From Luedemannella flava (GTDB lineage: Bacteria; Actinomycetota; Actinomycetes; Mycobacteriales; Micromonosporaceae), in contig NZ_BAAALT010000022.1 of assembly GCF_039528515.1 (NCBI RefSeq), positions 10,082-74,081 of the forward strand: DNA of 64,000 nt, written 5' to 3'. Below are positions 51,693 to 59,882 of the stretch, piece after piece (within the stretch, counting starts at the first letter, position 1; the number at the start of each line of letters is the position of its first letter). The notes below the pieces were generated by a model, which did not search any database, was not told the origin of the DNA, and worked only from the letters and a program-made list of their open reading frames with translations. Both the position numbers and the translations under genes were made by a program.

Positions 51693-53852
51693 TTAACTCA
51701 GGATTTCACCAACTGACTCATCGTCCTCCTGAGCAGCATCTTTTTGCAGCTCCGGGAGGAGGTCGGTCGGATTCGCGCCACCGACGAGGGCGAGCACCGC
51801 GGTCCCGTAGAGGCCCAGTTTCCGCGGACCGATGCCCGCGATGTCGATCAGTTGCGCCTCGCTCGACGGCGCCCGCTCCGCGATCGCCGTGATCGTGGCG
51901 TCGGTGAACACCACGTACGGCGGCACGTGCGACGTCGCGGCCACGCCCGCCCGCCAGGTGCGCAGCCGCTCGAACAGGTCGGAGTCCAGGCTCGACGGGC
52001 AGTCCGCGCAGCGGCCCAGCTTGCGCGCGGCGGCGTCGGTGAGGGTCGCCCCGCACACCCGGCACGGCACCGCGATCATCCGCCGCCGCGTGCCGTCCGC
52101 GTCGCGCGCCGTCCGCCGCCGCTCCCGGACAACCGGCTCAGCGGACCGTTCGACCGGCAGAAACCGCGACGGTCGTCGCTGCCGCCCGCCGGGCGCGCGG
52201 GAGGCCGCGTAGCTCAACGTCAGGAACTGCCGGGCCCGGGTGATGCCGACGTAGAGCAGCCGGCGCTCCTCCTCCAACGCCTCCGGCGTCTTCGCGTACG
52301 GGGTGGGCAGCGTGCCTTCGCTGCACCCCACCACGAACACGGCGTCCCACTCGAGGCCCTTGGCCGCGTGCAGGCTCGCCAGCGTCACGCCCTCGACCGT
52401 CGGGGCGTGCTGCATCGCCGCCCGCCGCGACAGCTCGGCGTTGAACTCCGCCAACCCGCCGACGGCGTACTCCTCGGAGAGGGTGACCAGCGCGGACAGC
52501 GCCTCCCACCGCTCGCGCACCGCCCCACCGGGCGGGGGTGTGTCCGGCTGCCAGCCGAGCGCGGACAGCGCCTCGACCACGGCCTCCCGCAACGGCGTGC
52601 CCTCGACGTACGTGCGGGTGGCCGCCCGCAGCGCCGCCATGGCCTGGCGGATCTCGACGCGCTCGAAGAACCGCTCGGCGCCCTGGACGACGTAGGGCAC
52701 GCCGGCCTCGGCGAGCGCCGCCTCGTACGCCTCGGACTGGGCGTTGACCCGGAACAGGACGGCGATCTCCCGGGCCGGGGTGCCGGCCGCGACCAGTTCC
52801 GCGCAGCGGCGCGCCACGCCCGCCGCCTCCGCGGGCTCGTCGGGGTAGCCGAGGATCTGCGGCTGCGGGCCGTCGGGGCGCTGGCCCACGAGCTCCAGGC
52901 GCAGGCGCGCCTCCTCGCCGCTGGCCTGCCGGATGACCTGGTTCGCGAGCCCCACCACCTGCGGGGTGGAGCGGTAGTCCTTCACCAGCCGGACGACGGT
53001 CCCGCCGCCGCGGCGGGCGAAATTCACCAGGTACGCCGACGTGGCGCCCGTGAACGAGTAGATCGTCTGGCTGGCGTCGCCGACCACGGTCAGGTCGTCG
53101 CGCCCGCACAGCCACGCGTCGAGCAGCCGCTGCTGCACCGGGTTGACGTCCTGGTACTCGTCGACGACGAAGTGCCGGTACTGCGCGTGGATCTGCTCGG
53201 CCACGTCGGGATGCTCCTCGATCGCCCACGCGCCGGCACGCAACAGGTCCTCGAAATCGATCACCCCGGAGGAGCGCTTGACCCGCTCGTAGGCGGTGAA
53301 GACCGCCGCCACCTGGGCCGTCGACACGGGCGGCTCGCGGCCCGCCTTGGCCGCCGCGACCTCGTAGTCGCCTGGTTCCACCAGCGACGACTTCGCCCAC
53401 TCGATCTCGCTGGCGAGGTCGCGGGCGAGCGTCCGGTCGGCCCTGATTCCGGCCCGCCCGGCCGCCAGGCCGATCAGCCGGGCCTTGCTCTCGACGAGCT
53501 CGGGCAGCTCCCGACCGGCGAACAGGCGCGGGGCGAAGTAGCGCAGCTGGCGCAGCGCGGCCGCGTGGAACGTGCGGGCCTGCACGCCCGGCACGCCCAG
53601 GCGGGCGAGCCGCTCGCGCATCTGCGCCGCGGCCCGCGCGGTGAATGTGACGGCCAACACATGCCGGGGCTGGATCTCCCCGGTCAGTGCCCGGTACGCC
53701 ACGCGGTGGGTGATCGCGCGGGTCTTACCCGTACCGGCCCCGGCCAGGATGCACACCGGCCCGGCAGGCGCGGTCACGGCGGCCCGCTGCTCCTCGTCGA
53801 GCCCGTCGAGCACCGCCCGCACGGCATCACCGGTCACTGCGTCTCCCGCCAC
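51693..53852 (-). CDS. uvrD2: ATP-dependent DNA helicase UvrD2 (with zinc finger and HRDC)
   Basis: The 719-residue superfamily 1A helicase has AGAGTGKTRAITHR (Walker A, about residues 36-50), VLAVTFTARAAAQM, VVDEYQDVNPVQQ (Walker B), DASQTIYSFTGA, VRLVKDYRSTP, GVTLASLHAAKGLEWDAVF and VGITRARQFL. After the motor comes a four-Cys zinc finger (PCRVCG...GRCADC) and a C-terminal HRDC domain (SSEAQLIDIAGIGPRKLGLYG). This is the diagnostic architecture of mycobacterial UvrD2. Motifs are complete. It is divergent from the mycoredoxin gene across about 80 bp. Confidence 0.95.
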   Translation of the reverse strand: MAGDAVTGDAVRAVLDGLDEEQRAAVTAPAGPVCILAGAGTGKTRAITHRVAYRALTGEIQPRHVLAVTFTARAAAQMRERLARLGVPGVQARTFHAAALRQLRYFAPRLFAGRELPELVESKARLIGLAAGRAGIRADRTLARDLASEIEWAKSSLVEPGDYEVAAAKAGREPPVSTAQVAAVFTAYERVKRSSGVIDFEDLLRAGAWAIEEHPDVAEQIHAQYRHFVVDEYQDVNPVQQRLLDAWLCGRDDLTVVGDASQTIYSFTGATSAYLVNFARRGGGTVVRLVKDYRSTPQVVGLANQVIRQASGEEARLRLELVGQRPDGPQPQILGYPDEPAEAAGVARRCAELVAAGTPAREIAVLFRVNAQSEAYEAALAEAGVPYVVQGAERFFERVEIRQAMAALRAATRTYVEGTPLREAVVEALSALGWQPDTPPPGGAVRERWEALSALVTLSEEYAVGGLAEFNAELSRRAAMQHAPTVEGVTLASLHAAKGLEWDAVFVVGCSEGTLPTPYAKTPEALEEERRLLYVGITRARQFLTLSYAASRAPGGRQRRPSRFLPVERSAEPVVRERRRTARDADGTRRRMIAVPCRVCGATLTDAAARKLGRCADCPSSLDSDLFERLRTWRAGVAATSHVPPYVVFTDATITAIAERAPSSEAQLIDIAGIGPRKLGLYGTAVLALVGGANPTDLLPELQKDAAQEDDESVGEILS

Positions 53853-53931
53853 ACCCGGGCATCATCTCAGCCTCTTCGATGTTGCCACCGATAGGCTGAT
53901 CTTTCCCCTCGGCACGTAAGGAACGTCCCCC

Positions 53932-54171
53932 ATGCTCACGATGTACTCCACCACCTGGTGCGGCTACTGCCACCGACTCAAGTCGCAGCTCGACCGGGAG
54001 GGCATCGCCTACGAGGTCATCGACATCGAGCACGACCCGGCCGCGGCCGAGTTCGTGATGAGCGTCAACGGCGGCAACCAGACCGTGCCGACGGTCCGCT
54101 TCGCCGACGGGTCCGCGCTCACGAACCCCTCGATCGTCCAGGTCAAGCAGCAGCTCGCGACCATCGGCTAG
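53932..54171 (+). CDS. mrx1: Mycoredoxin-1
   Basis: The 79-residue glutaredoxin-like protein has the TTWCGYCHRLKSQLD motif (CxxC near residues 10-13), VPTVRFADGSALTNPS with the cis-Pro, and no other domains. It would reduce mycothiol-mixed disulfides using mycothiol. It lies between divergent uvrD2 and convergent nudC, the same order as in mycobacteria, and its stop overlaps the nudC stop by 4 bp. Confidence 0.95.
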   Translation: MLTMYSTTWCGYCHRLKSQLDREGIAYEVIDIEHDPAAAEFVMSVNGGNQTVPTVRFADGSALTNPSIVQVKQQLATIG

Positions 54172-55118
54172 GCGAAAGCCCATTCCGAGATGAGGTAGTG
54201 GGCGATCGACGACGGCGGCGCGACCGCGAAGTCGTAGCCGGTCGCCCCGCCGAGCACCGCGCGCACGTCGGCGCGGCTGAACCAGCGGGCGTCCGCGATC
54301 TCCGTCGGGTCCAGCCGCACCGGCGCGTCCGGGTCGGCCACCGCGGAGAACCCCAGCATCAGACTTCCCGGGTACGGCCAGGCCTGGCTGCCCTCGTAGT
54401 GCAGCTCGCGGACGGCCACGCCCACCTCCTCGGCCACCTCGCGCACGACCGCCTGCTCGGCGGACTCCCCCGGCTCCACGAAGCCGGCGAGGCACGAGTA
54501 GCGCCGCGGCCCGGCCGGGGCGCCCGGCCGCGTCCAGGCCGCGTTGTGCCCGAGCAGGCACCGCCCGGCCGGGCCGGGGTCACCGTCGTGGATCAGCACG
54601 ATCACGGCCGGGTCGGTGCGCGGCCAGGCGTGCGTGCCGTCCGGGTCCACCCGCACCCAGCCGCCCTCGCGGGCCTCCATGACCGCGCCGCTGCCCGGGG
54701 CGTACCGGTGGCGGGAGTGCCAGTTGTGCAGCGACACCGCCGTGATGAGCAGGCCGGCGTCCAGGTCGGACAGCTCGTGGCCGACCTCGCGCAGGCCCAC
54801 CGGCGCCGCGCCGGGCACGTCCGGCAGGTCCTGCGCGACCGCGAAGTACGGCACGCCGTCGGCGTCCACGCCCAGGAACATGCGCTCGGGCAGCGCCCCG
54901 TCCGACGCCACCGGCAGCTCCGTGGAGCGCAACAGCACCAGGCGGCCCTCGGCGGCCAGCGCCCGGCCGTCCGACACCACGAGGATGCGCGCCCGGTCCC
55001 AGGCGGCCTCCAGCCACTCCGGGTCCGTGCGGTGGTGCGCGGCGCGGTCGAGCGCGGAGCGCGCCAGCGGCGGGGGCCGCCGGGCGCCCCGCGCCACCGG
55101 TGCGTCAGGCGTCGACAC
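54168..55118 (-). CDS. nudC: NudC-type NAD(H)/NAD-RNA pyrophosphatase (no zinc ribbon)
   Basis: The 316-residue protein starts at GTG 55118. The C-terminal Nudix domain has the box GFVEPGESAEQAVVREVAEEVG, followed by the NudC-specific SQAWPYPGSLMLGF, which specifies NAD(H) or capped RNA substrates. N-terminally it has a NudC-like beta domain (residues 20-130). The four-Cys zinc ribbon of E. coli NudC is absent between them (ARCLLGHNAAWTRPGAPAG instead), as I recall for other actinobacterial members. It overlaps the second M16 gene by 14 bp and is the third gene of that operon. Confidence 0.88.
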   Translation of the reverse strand: MSTPDAPVARGARRPPPLARSALDRAAHHRTDPEWLEAAWDRARILVVSDGRALAAEGRLVLLRSTELPVASDGALPERMFLGVDADGVPYFAVAQDLPDVPGAAPVGLREVGHELSDLDAGLLITAVSLHNWHSRHRYAPGSGAVMEAREGGWVRVDPDGTHAWPRTDPAVIVLIHDGDPGPAGRCLLGHNAAWTRPGAPAGPRRYSCLAGFVEPGESAEQAVVREVAEEVGVAVRELHYEGSQAWPYPGSLMLGFSAVADPDAPVRLDPTEIADARWFSRADVRAVLGGATGYDFAVAPPSSIAHYLISEWAFA

Positions 55119-56457
55119 GCGTCTGTTCCACCGCCGCCAGGCTCGCCAGCGGGCCGGCGACCTTGTCGGCGTCGCCGAGGACCACGGTGACCGCCTTCGC
55201 CGGGGCCAGGTAGCGCGACGCCACCTCGCTCACCTCGTCCGCGGTCACCGTGGCGAGCCGCCGGGCGTGCTCGACCAGGTAGTCCAGCCGCAGGCCGAAG
55301 CCCGCGTACGCGCTGGCCAGCCCCGCCAGGCCCGACTGCGTCGACATGCCGAGCAGCAGCGAACCGAGGGCGTACTGGCGGGCCTGCTCCAGCTCCTCCG
55401 CGCCGGGCGGGAGGGTGGCCAGCCGGCCCAGCTCGTACCACGTCTCCAGCAGGGCCGGGCCGGTCACCTCGGTGGCCACGTCGGCCGACAGCAGCAGCGA
55501 CGAGCCGGCGACCGAATGGTCGATCATCGAGTGCGGGCTGTACGTGTACCCCTTGTCCTCGCGGATGTTCTCCACCCACCGGGACGAGAAGTAGCCGCCG
55601 AAGATGAGGTTCGCCAGTTGCAGCGGCGCGTGGTCCGGGTGGGTACGGGTGACCGCCGGCAGCGCCAGCCGCAGCGACGACTGCACCGAGCCGGGCCGGT
55701 CCACGAGCACGACCGGGCCGGTGGTCAGCTCCGGGATCGGCGGGGTGGTGGCGTCCACGCCCACGCCCGCCCAGCCGGACAGCGCCCGCTCCGCCGCGTC
55801 CAGGGCAGCCTGCGGCGCGAGGTCGCCCACGATGACCAGCGTCGCGCCCGCCGGGTGCACCCGCGACGCGTGCAGCGTCAGCAGCCGGTCGGTGTCCACC
55901 GCGACCACGTCGGCCGGCTCGGGCGTCTGCACCGCGTACGGGTGGCCGTCGTAGATGCGGCGCAGCTGCGCGGCGCGGGCCAGGTGCGCCGGTTGGCTGC
56001 GGGCGACCTGGATCCGGTCGGCGAGCCGGGACCGCTCCGTCACCACCTCGTCCGCCGGGTACGCCGCGCCGGTGAGCACGTCGGCGGTGATCCCCAGGAT
56101 CCGGTCGAGCCCGTCGACCAGGCCGTTGCCGGTGACCAGCAGCCGGTCCGGGTCGATGCCGGCCGAGAGCGCGCCGCCGACCGTCTGCAGCGCCGCCGCG
56201 ATGTCCACAGTGGACATCTCGGCCGTGCCGGAGAACAGGGTCTGGCTCAGCACCGCCCCGCCGGCCAGCGCCGTCGGGTCGGGCGTCACGGCGCCGAACG
56301 GCACCCGCAGCCGCACCTCCACCAGCGGCACCGAGGCGCGCCGGATCGCGATCACGGTCAGCCCGTTGTCCAGCGTGCGCTCCGCGCTCTCCGGCAGCGC
56401 CAGCTCCCGGTTCGGCCCCAGGTCGGGCAGCGCCCGCGTCCCCGTCGCCACGCTCAC
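55105..56457 (-). CDS. M16-family peptidase-like subunit lacking HxxEH
   Basis: The 450-residue protein starts at GTG 56455-56457, overlapping the preceding stop as GTGA. The two-domain M16 fold is recognisable (LDNGLTVIAIRRASVPLVEVRL, VRLLVTGN-like middle, NLIFGGYFSSRWVENIREDKGYTYSPHS). Where an active M16 has HxxEH, this protein has LAGGAVLSQTLFSG, so the zinc site is missing. It keeps the Arg-Tyr pair in the second half (SSRWVENIREDKGYTY). This is the pattern of the non-catalytic partner in heterodimeric M16B peptidases, and its partner is the upstream gene. Confidence 0.9.
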   Translation of the reverse strand: MSVATGTRALPDLGPNRELALPESAERTLDNGLTVIAIRRASVPLVEVRLRVPFGAVTPDPTALAGGAVLSQTLFSGTAEMSTVDIAAALQTVGGALSAGIDPDRLLVTGNGLVDGLDRILGITADVLTGAAYPADEVVTERSRLADRIQVARSQPAHLARAAQLRRIYDGHPYAVQTPEPADVVAVDTDRLLTLHASRVHPAGATLVIVGDLAPQAALDAAERALSGWAGVGVDATTPPIPELTTGPVVLVDRPGSVQSSLRLALPAVTRTHPDHAPLQLANLIFGGYFSSRWVENIREDKGYTYSPHSMIDHSVAGSSLLLSADVATEVTGPALLETWYELGRLATLPPGAEELEQARQYALGSLLLGMSTQSGLAGLASAYAGFGLRLDYLVEHARRLATVTADEVSEVASRYLAPAKAVTVVLGDADKVAGPLASLAAVEQTRVDA

Positions 56458-57797
56458 CGCGTACCCCCTCCTGGTTGAACCTCGACCACCGCGCGCCGGT
56501 CGGCGACCAACGTGGCCGCCGCCGCGCGGACCTGCTCCTCCGTCACCGCGGACAGCAACCGCGGGAGCTCGCCGACCAGACCGGCGTCGCCGCGCTGCTG
56601 CTCGACCACGGCCATCCGCAGCGCCCGACCCAGCACCGCGTCGGTGTCGCGCAGCAGGTGGGTGCCCATGCGGGCGATCGTCCGGGCCAGCTCGCCCGGC
56701 TCCAGCCCGTCGTGGGCCAGCCGGTCGGCCTCCTCGGTGATCACGTTGAGGACGTTGTCGACGCCGCCGCTCGGGGCGTCGGCCGGCAGGTGGGCCTGCA
56801 GCAGGATGGCCGTCGGGTCGCGGACCTCGAACGGCTCCCCCATGAAGCCGATGTAGCCGCCCACGCTGGTCACCGACCTGTCCTTGAGCACCAGCCGCCG
56901 GACCAGTCGCGACGCGTCGCCGTCGGTGAGCACCTCCGCGAGGACGACGAACGGCAGGTACGCCTCGACGTCGGCGACCGGGTCCGGCACCCGCCACGCG
57001 GCCGCCACGGCGGGCAGCGGGGCCAGCGGATCCGTGTACGCGTTGCGGCGCTCGGTCGTGAGGTCGGGCTCGGCGAAGTCGGGGCGGGTCGGGGCCGGGC
57101 GCGCGGGCACGTCGCCGAAGTGGTCCTCGACCAGGCGCTTCGCTTCGTCCACGGCAAGGTCGCCGGAGACCGCCAGGACGGCGTTGCCGGCCGCGTAGTA
57201 CTTCGCGAAGAAGTCCGCCGCGTCGCTCACGGTGGCCGACTCCAGGTCCTCGAAGCTGCCGTAGCCGTCGTGGGCGTTGGCGAACGAGTCGAACATGACC
57301 GGCGGCAGCTTCAGCCACGGGAAGCCGCCGTAGGGCCGGTTGAGGACGTTGACCCGGATCTCCTCCTTGACCACGTCGATCTGGTTGCGCAGGTTCTCCT
57401 CGGTCAGGCGAGGGCCGCGCATCCGGTCCGCCTCCAGGAACAGGGTGCGTTCCAGCGCGTTGGCCGGCAGGGTCTCGAAGTAGTCGGTGTAGTCGAGGTG
57501 GGTGGACCCGTTGAAGGTCCCGCCCGCGCCCTGGATGTGGCGGAAGTGCGCCAACTTCTCCAGGTTCTCGGAGCCCTGGAACATGAGGTGCTCGAAGAGG
57601 TGCGCGAAGCCGGTGCGCCCCTCGGGCTCGGAGCGGATACCCACGTCGTACACGACCGCCACGCCCACCACGGGCGCGGACCGGTCGGGCGAGAGCACCA
57701 CCCGCAGCCCGTTGGGCAGCGTGAACCGGACCACCTCGTACGGGACAGTCGGGATGAGTGCGGCGGGAAGGTCTGAGGCAGATCGAAGACCGGACAC
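56454..57797 (-). CDS. M16-family zinc metallopeptidase (catalytic subunit)
   Basis: The 447-residue protein has the inverted zinc motif in FAHLFEHLMFQG (His66, Glu69, His70) and the downstream metal ligand in NQIDVVKEEIRVN. The rest of an M16B domain pair follows (AVSGDLAVDEAKRLVEDHFG). With the downstream HxxEH-less paralogue it should form a heterodimeric oligopeptidase. The GTG start is at 57797. The target is unknown; relatives cleave signal-like or damaged peptides. The operon continues into the second subunit and nudC. Confidence 0.92.
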   Translation of the reverse strand: MSGLRSASDLPAALIPTVPYEVVRFTLPNGLRVVLSPDRSAPVVGVAVVYDVGIRSEPEGRTGFAHLFEHLMFQGSENLEKLAHFRHIQGAGGTFNGSTHLDYTDYFETLPANALERTLFLEADRMRGPRLTEENLRNQIDVVKEEIRVNVLNRPYGGFPWLKLPPVMFDSFANAHDGYGSFEDLESATVSDAADFFAKYYAAGNAVLAVSGDLAVDEAKRLVEDHFGDVPARPAPTRPDFAEPDLTTERRNAYTDPLAPLPAVAAAWRVPDPVADVEAYLPFVVLAEVLTDGDASRLVRRLVLKDRSVTSVGGYIGFMGEPFEVRDPTAILLQAHLPADAPSGGVDNVLNVITEEADRLAHDGLEPGELARTIARMGTHLLRDTDAVLGRALRMAVVEQQRGDAGLVGELPRLLSAVTEEQVRAAAATLVADRRAVVEVQPGGGTR

Positions 57798-57891
57798 GCC
57801 ACGACCCTAACCGCTTCAGCCCCCGCATGCGCCCGCGAGGATCCCCGCAACCGCCATGTCGCCCGGTCTGGCAACTGAGCCAAAAGAAAAC

Positions 57892-57913
57892 CCGACCCAC
57901 AAAGGGGTCGGGC
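57892..57913 (-). terminator. Intrinsic terminator of NYN gene
   Basis: CCCGACCC (57892-57899) and GGGTCGGG (57906-57913) form an 8-bp stem with a 6-nt loop. On the minus strand it is followed by TTTTCTTTT, a proper U-tract, and it lies about 55 bases past the NYN stop. Confidence 0.88.
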
Positions 57914-57968
57914 GGTGTATGCCCCCAGTGTTGCACGCGTCACCAGAAGCGTCAAAGCGCCCATCCCG

Positions 57969-58727
57969 TCACCAGCCAACCGGGGCGGTCATGGCACCGA
58001 CCTGCTTCGGTAACTGAGCGGATACAAGATCGGCAGTTGTGAGCCGGTACCACCAATGCCCACCCGGACCCAGATTCGGATCGCCATTCAGCGCGCCGGC
58101 GAAGTACCCCGCGCTGGGATTGATCAGGCCAACGGACACAAGTTCCCGCGCCTGAGCGATCGGAAACGCAAGATCACTGTCATTACTTATGACCACCGCC
58201 GCGTCAATACGCTGATGACGCAGCAAGTCGAGTAGGAGATGGGCGGCCACGTTGACGTCGGAGCCCTTCTCTTCGCGCTTAGCCACCGAAACCAGGAACC
58301 TGGCGTCGGCGGAACGCTGACCGGCGGCATCCTGCACCATGACCGGCCAGGCCGGGCTCGCCAACACCGGCCTACCCTGCGGACCACGCACCGCCAACGG
58401 CGCGTACGCGACGCGATTGACGTAGTGCCCTAGCGCGATCTCGTCCACCGACCCAGCAGCGCGAAGGGCCCGGAGGTAGATGTTCTGATCCCGCGCTCCA
58501 TCCGGATTGCCAGCGCCGTCGATCTTGGCCGTGCAGTACACCACCCGGACGACGCAGGCATCGGACCAACCCGAATGTTGGGCGATGATCGTGGCCGCCA
58601 GACGACGCAGGTCCAGCCAACGCCATCCGGGCTGACCTCGCCCGCCAACCAGGCCACGGCCGCCGTAGTAGAGGTTGAAACCATCGATGTATACGCCGAC
58701 TCGGCGGGCGGCAAGGGGCGCGGTCAC
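57969..58727 (-). CDS. NYN-domain (PIN-like) ribonuclease-family protein
   Basis: The 252-residue protein from GTG 58727 starts MTAPLAARRVGVYIDGFNLYYG, the classical NYN opening with catalytic Asp. Further acidic ligands are EEKGSDVNVAAHLLLDLL and AAVVISNDSDLAFPI. The pattern matches LabA/NYN proteins that cleave RNA with bound metal. A longer start at ATG 58757 is possible, and the weak ribosome-binding site leaves this open. It follows the DUF gene on the same strand after a short gap holding a perfect palindrome. The codon usage and lower GC of the middle part suggest it may be more recently acquired than its neighbours. Confidence 0.88.
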   Translation of the reverse strand: MTAPLAARRVGVYIDGFNLYYGGRGLVGGRGQPGWRWLDLRRLAATIIAQHSGWSDACVVRVVYCTAKIDGAGNPDGARDQNIYLRALRAAGSVDEIALGHYVNRVAYAPLAVRGPQGRPVLASPAWPVMVQDAAGQRSADARFLVSVAKREEKGSDVNVAAHLLLDLLRHQRIDAAVVISNDSDLAFPIAQARELVSVGLINPSAGYFAGALNGDPNLGPGGHWWYRLTTADLVSAQLPKQVGAMTAPVGW

Positions 58728-58766
58728 CAAGCCATTAAGGCGAAACCCGGCACACATCGCAAACAG

Positions 58767-58790
58767 GTCGTCACCCGTTCGGGTGACGAC
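58767..58790. promoter_or_regulatory. Perfect 24-bp palindrome between membrane-protein stop and NYN start
   Basis: GTCGTCACCCG and CGGGTGACGAC are perfect 11-bp arms around a 2-bp centre. With so short a centre it is more likely a protein-binding dyad than an RNA hairpin, placed just upstream of the NYN start, so possibly an operator for that gene. Confidence 0.55.
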
Positions 58791-59623
58791 TACACCGGGC
58801 GGACGGAGGTGAGGACGTCGTCGACGATCCATTCCCAGTCGGCGACCGTGTTGGGGACGGAGACGTAGAGGACGGCGGCCGTGGGGCGCCCCACGTCGAT
58901 GAGGGCGACCGCCACCAGCTCGCTGGTCGCGCGTAGGCCTGACGCCGTGAAGCTCAGCCGGAACATCGTCACCCAGGCGGGCCGGCCGCCGAGCGTGGTG
59001 CTCTCCTCCCGCAACGGTTCCATGCGGGTGGGCTGGGGGTAGTACTCCGCGCGCACGTCGGCGGCCACCTGCCGGCCCGTGCACGCCAGGTCCACGGCGA
59101 AGCTGTCGTTCACCGTGGCGGGCACGGCCGCGCTCAGCAGCGACGCGAGGTAGTCGCCCTGCGAGTACACCTCGGTGACGAAGAACTGGCCGCTGCCGTA
59201 CGGGACCTCCAGGGTGCCCATCCGCCACAGGTACGGCCAGGTCTTCCACGGCGCGCCGTACGCGCGGTAGGAGATGCCGGCCCGCTCGTCGACCGTCCGG
59301 GGGCCTTCAGGCACCGCGGGCGCCGATGGCGGCGGGGACGCCTCGCCGCCCGTCGGCGGCGGGCACAGCCGGGCGAGGGTGGGTCGCACGTCCGGGGGCG
59401 GCGCCGGGCGCCCCGACAGGGGACCGGTGCCGTCGCCGATGCCGCCGTTGAGCACCAGGATCAGCACCACGACCAGCCCGGTCGCGACGATGGCGGCGGC
59501 CGCCCCGCCGTACCAGAGAAAGGTTTTCCGGGGTGGGCGTGCGGGCGGCGGCGGGGACTCCGCCGGCCACCACGGAGTCTCGGCGCGACCGGTGACCGCG
59601 CCCGAGGGGAACTCGGAAGGCAT
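58790..59623 (-). CDS. Membrane-anchored hypothetical protein (Pro-rich N-terminus)
   Basis: The 277-residue protein has a Pro-rich cytoplasmic N-terminus (SPPPPARPPRK), one membrane helix (about residues 38-60) and an extracytoplasmic domain with RAGISYRAYGAPWKTWPYLW, QFFVTEVYSQGDYLASLL and a C-terminal ADWEWIVDDVLTSVRPV. The layout resembles mycobacteria/Streptomyces DUF-type surface lipoprotein-like domains of unknown function. I recognise no enzyme motif. It sits 15 bp downstream of the 51-residue membrane protein gene on the same strand, in the helicase operon direction. Confidence 0.75.
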   Translation of the reverse strand: MPSEFPSGAVTGRAETPWWPAESPPPPARPPRKTFLWYGGAAAAIVATGLVVVLILVLNGGIGDGTGPLSGRPAPPPDVRPTLARLCPPPTGGEASPPPSAPAVPEGPRTVDERAGISYRAYGAPWKTWPYLWRMGTLEVPYGSGQFFVTEVYSQGDYLASLLSAAVPATVNDSFAVDLACTGRQVAADVRAEYYPQPTRMEPLREESTTLGGRPAWVTMFRLSFTASGLRATSELVAVALIDVGRPTAAVLYVSVPNTVADWEWIVDDVLTSVRPV

Positions 59624-59638
59624 GACGTCACGACCCCG

Positions 59639-59794
59639 TCAGGGCAGCGGCCCGTCGGGCGACGTGATGTCCACGATCGGCGGGAACATGGGGCTCTGGC
59701 CGTCGAACGCGAACGTGACGACGGCGGCCATGATCAGCCCGACCACGGCCAGGCCGACCACCACCAGCATCTCCCGCGCACCCGACGTCGTCAT
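59639..59794 (-). CDS. 51-residue single-TM protein
   Basis: It starts MTTSGAREMLVVVG; the GGGGGG stretch upstream serves as ribosome-binding site. One membrane helix (about residues 9-29) is followed by a short extracytoplasmic tail (FDGQSPMFPPIVDITSPDG). It lies between adnB and the Pro-rich membrane protein, 88 bp after adnB, and is probably part of the same transcript. No family is known to me. Confidence 0.65.
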   Translation of the reverse strand: MTTSGAREMLVVVGLAVVGLIMAAVVTFAFDGQSPMFPPIVDITSPDGPLP

Positions 59795-59882
59795 CGTGTT
59801 CAACCCCCCGCGACAGGATGGCGCACGTGACGGCCTCCCGACCGGAACACCACACAACCTGCACGCGAATGTGACCAACGCT

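Noticed and set aside
51241..51696. 151-codon plus-strand frame with a hydrophobic start, opposite the whiB7 leader
   Set aside because: It lies antisense to the whiB7 leader and uvrD2 terminator, and its rest is low-complexity without family features.
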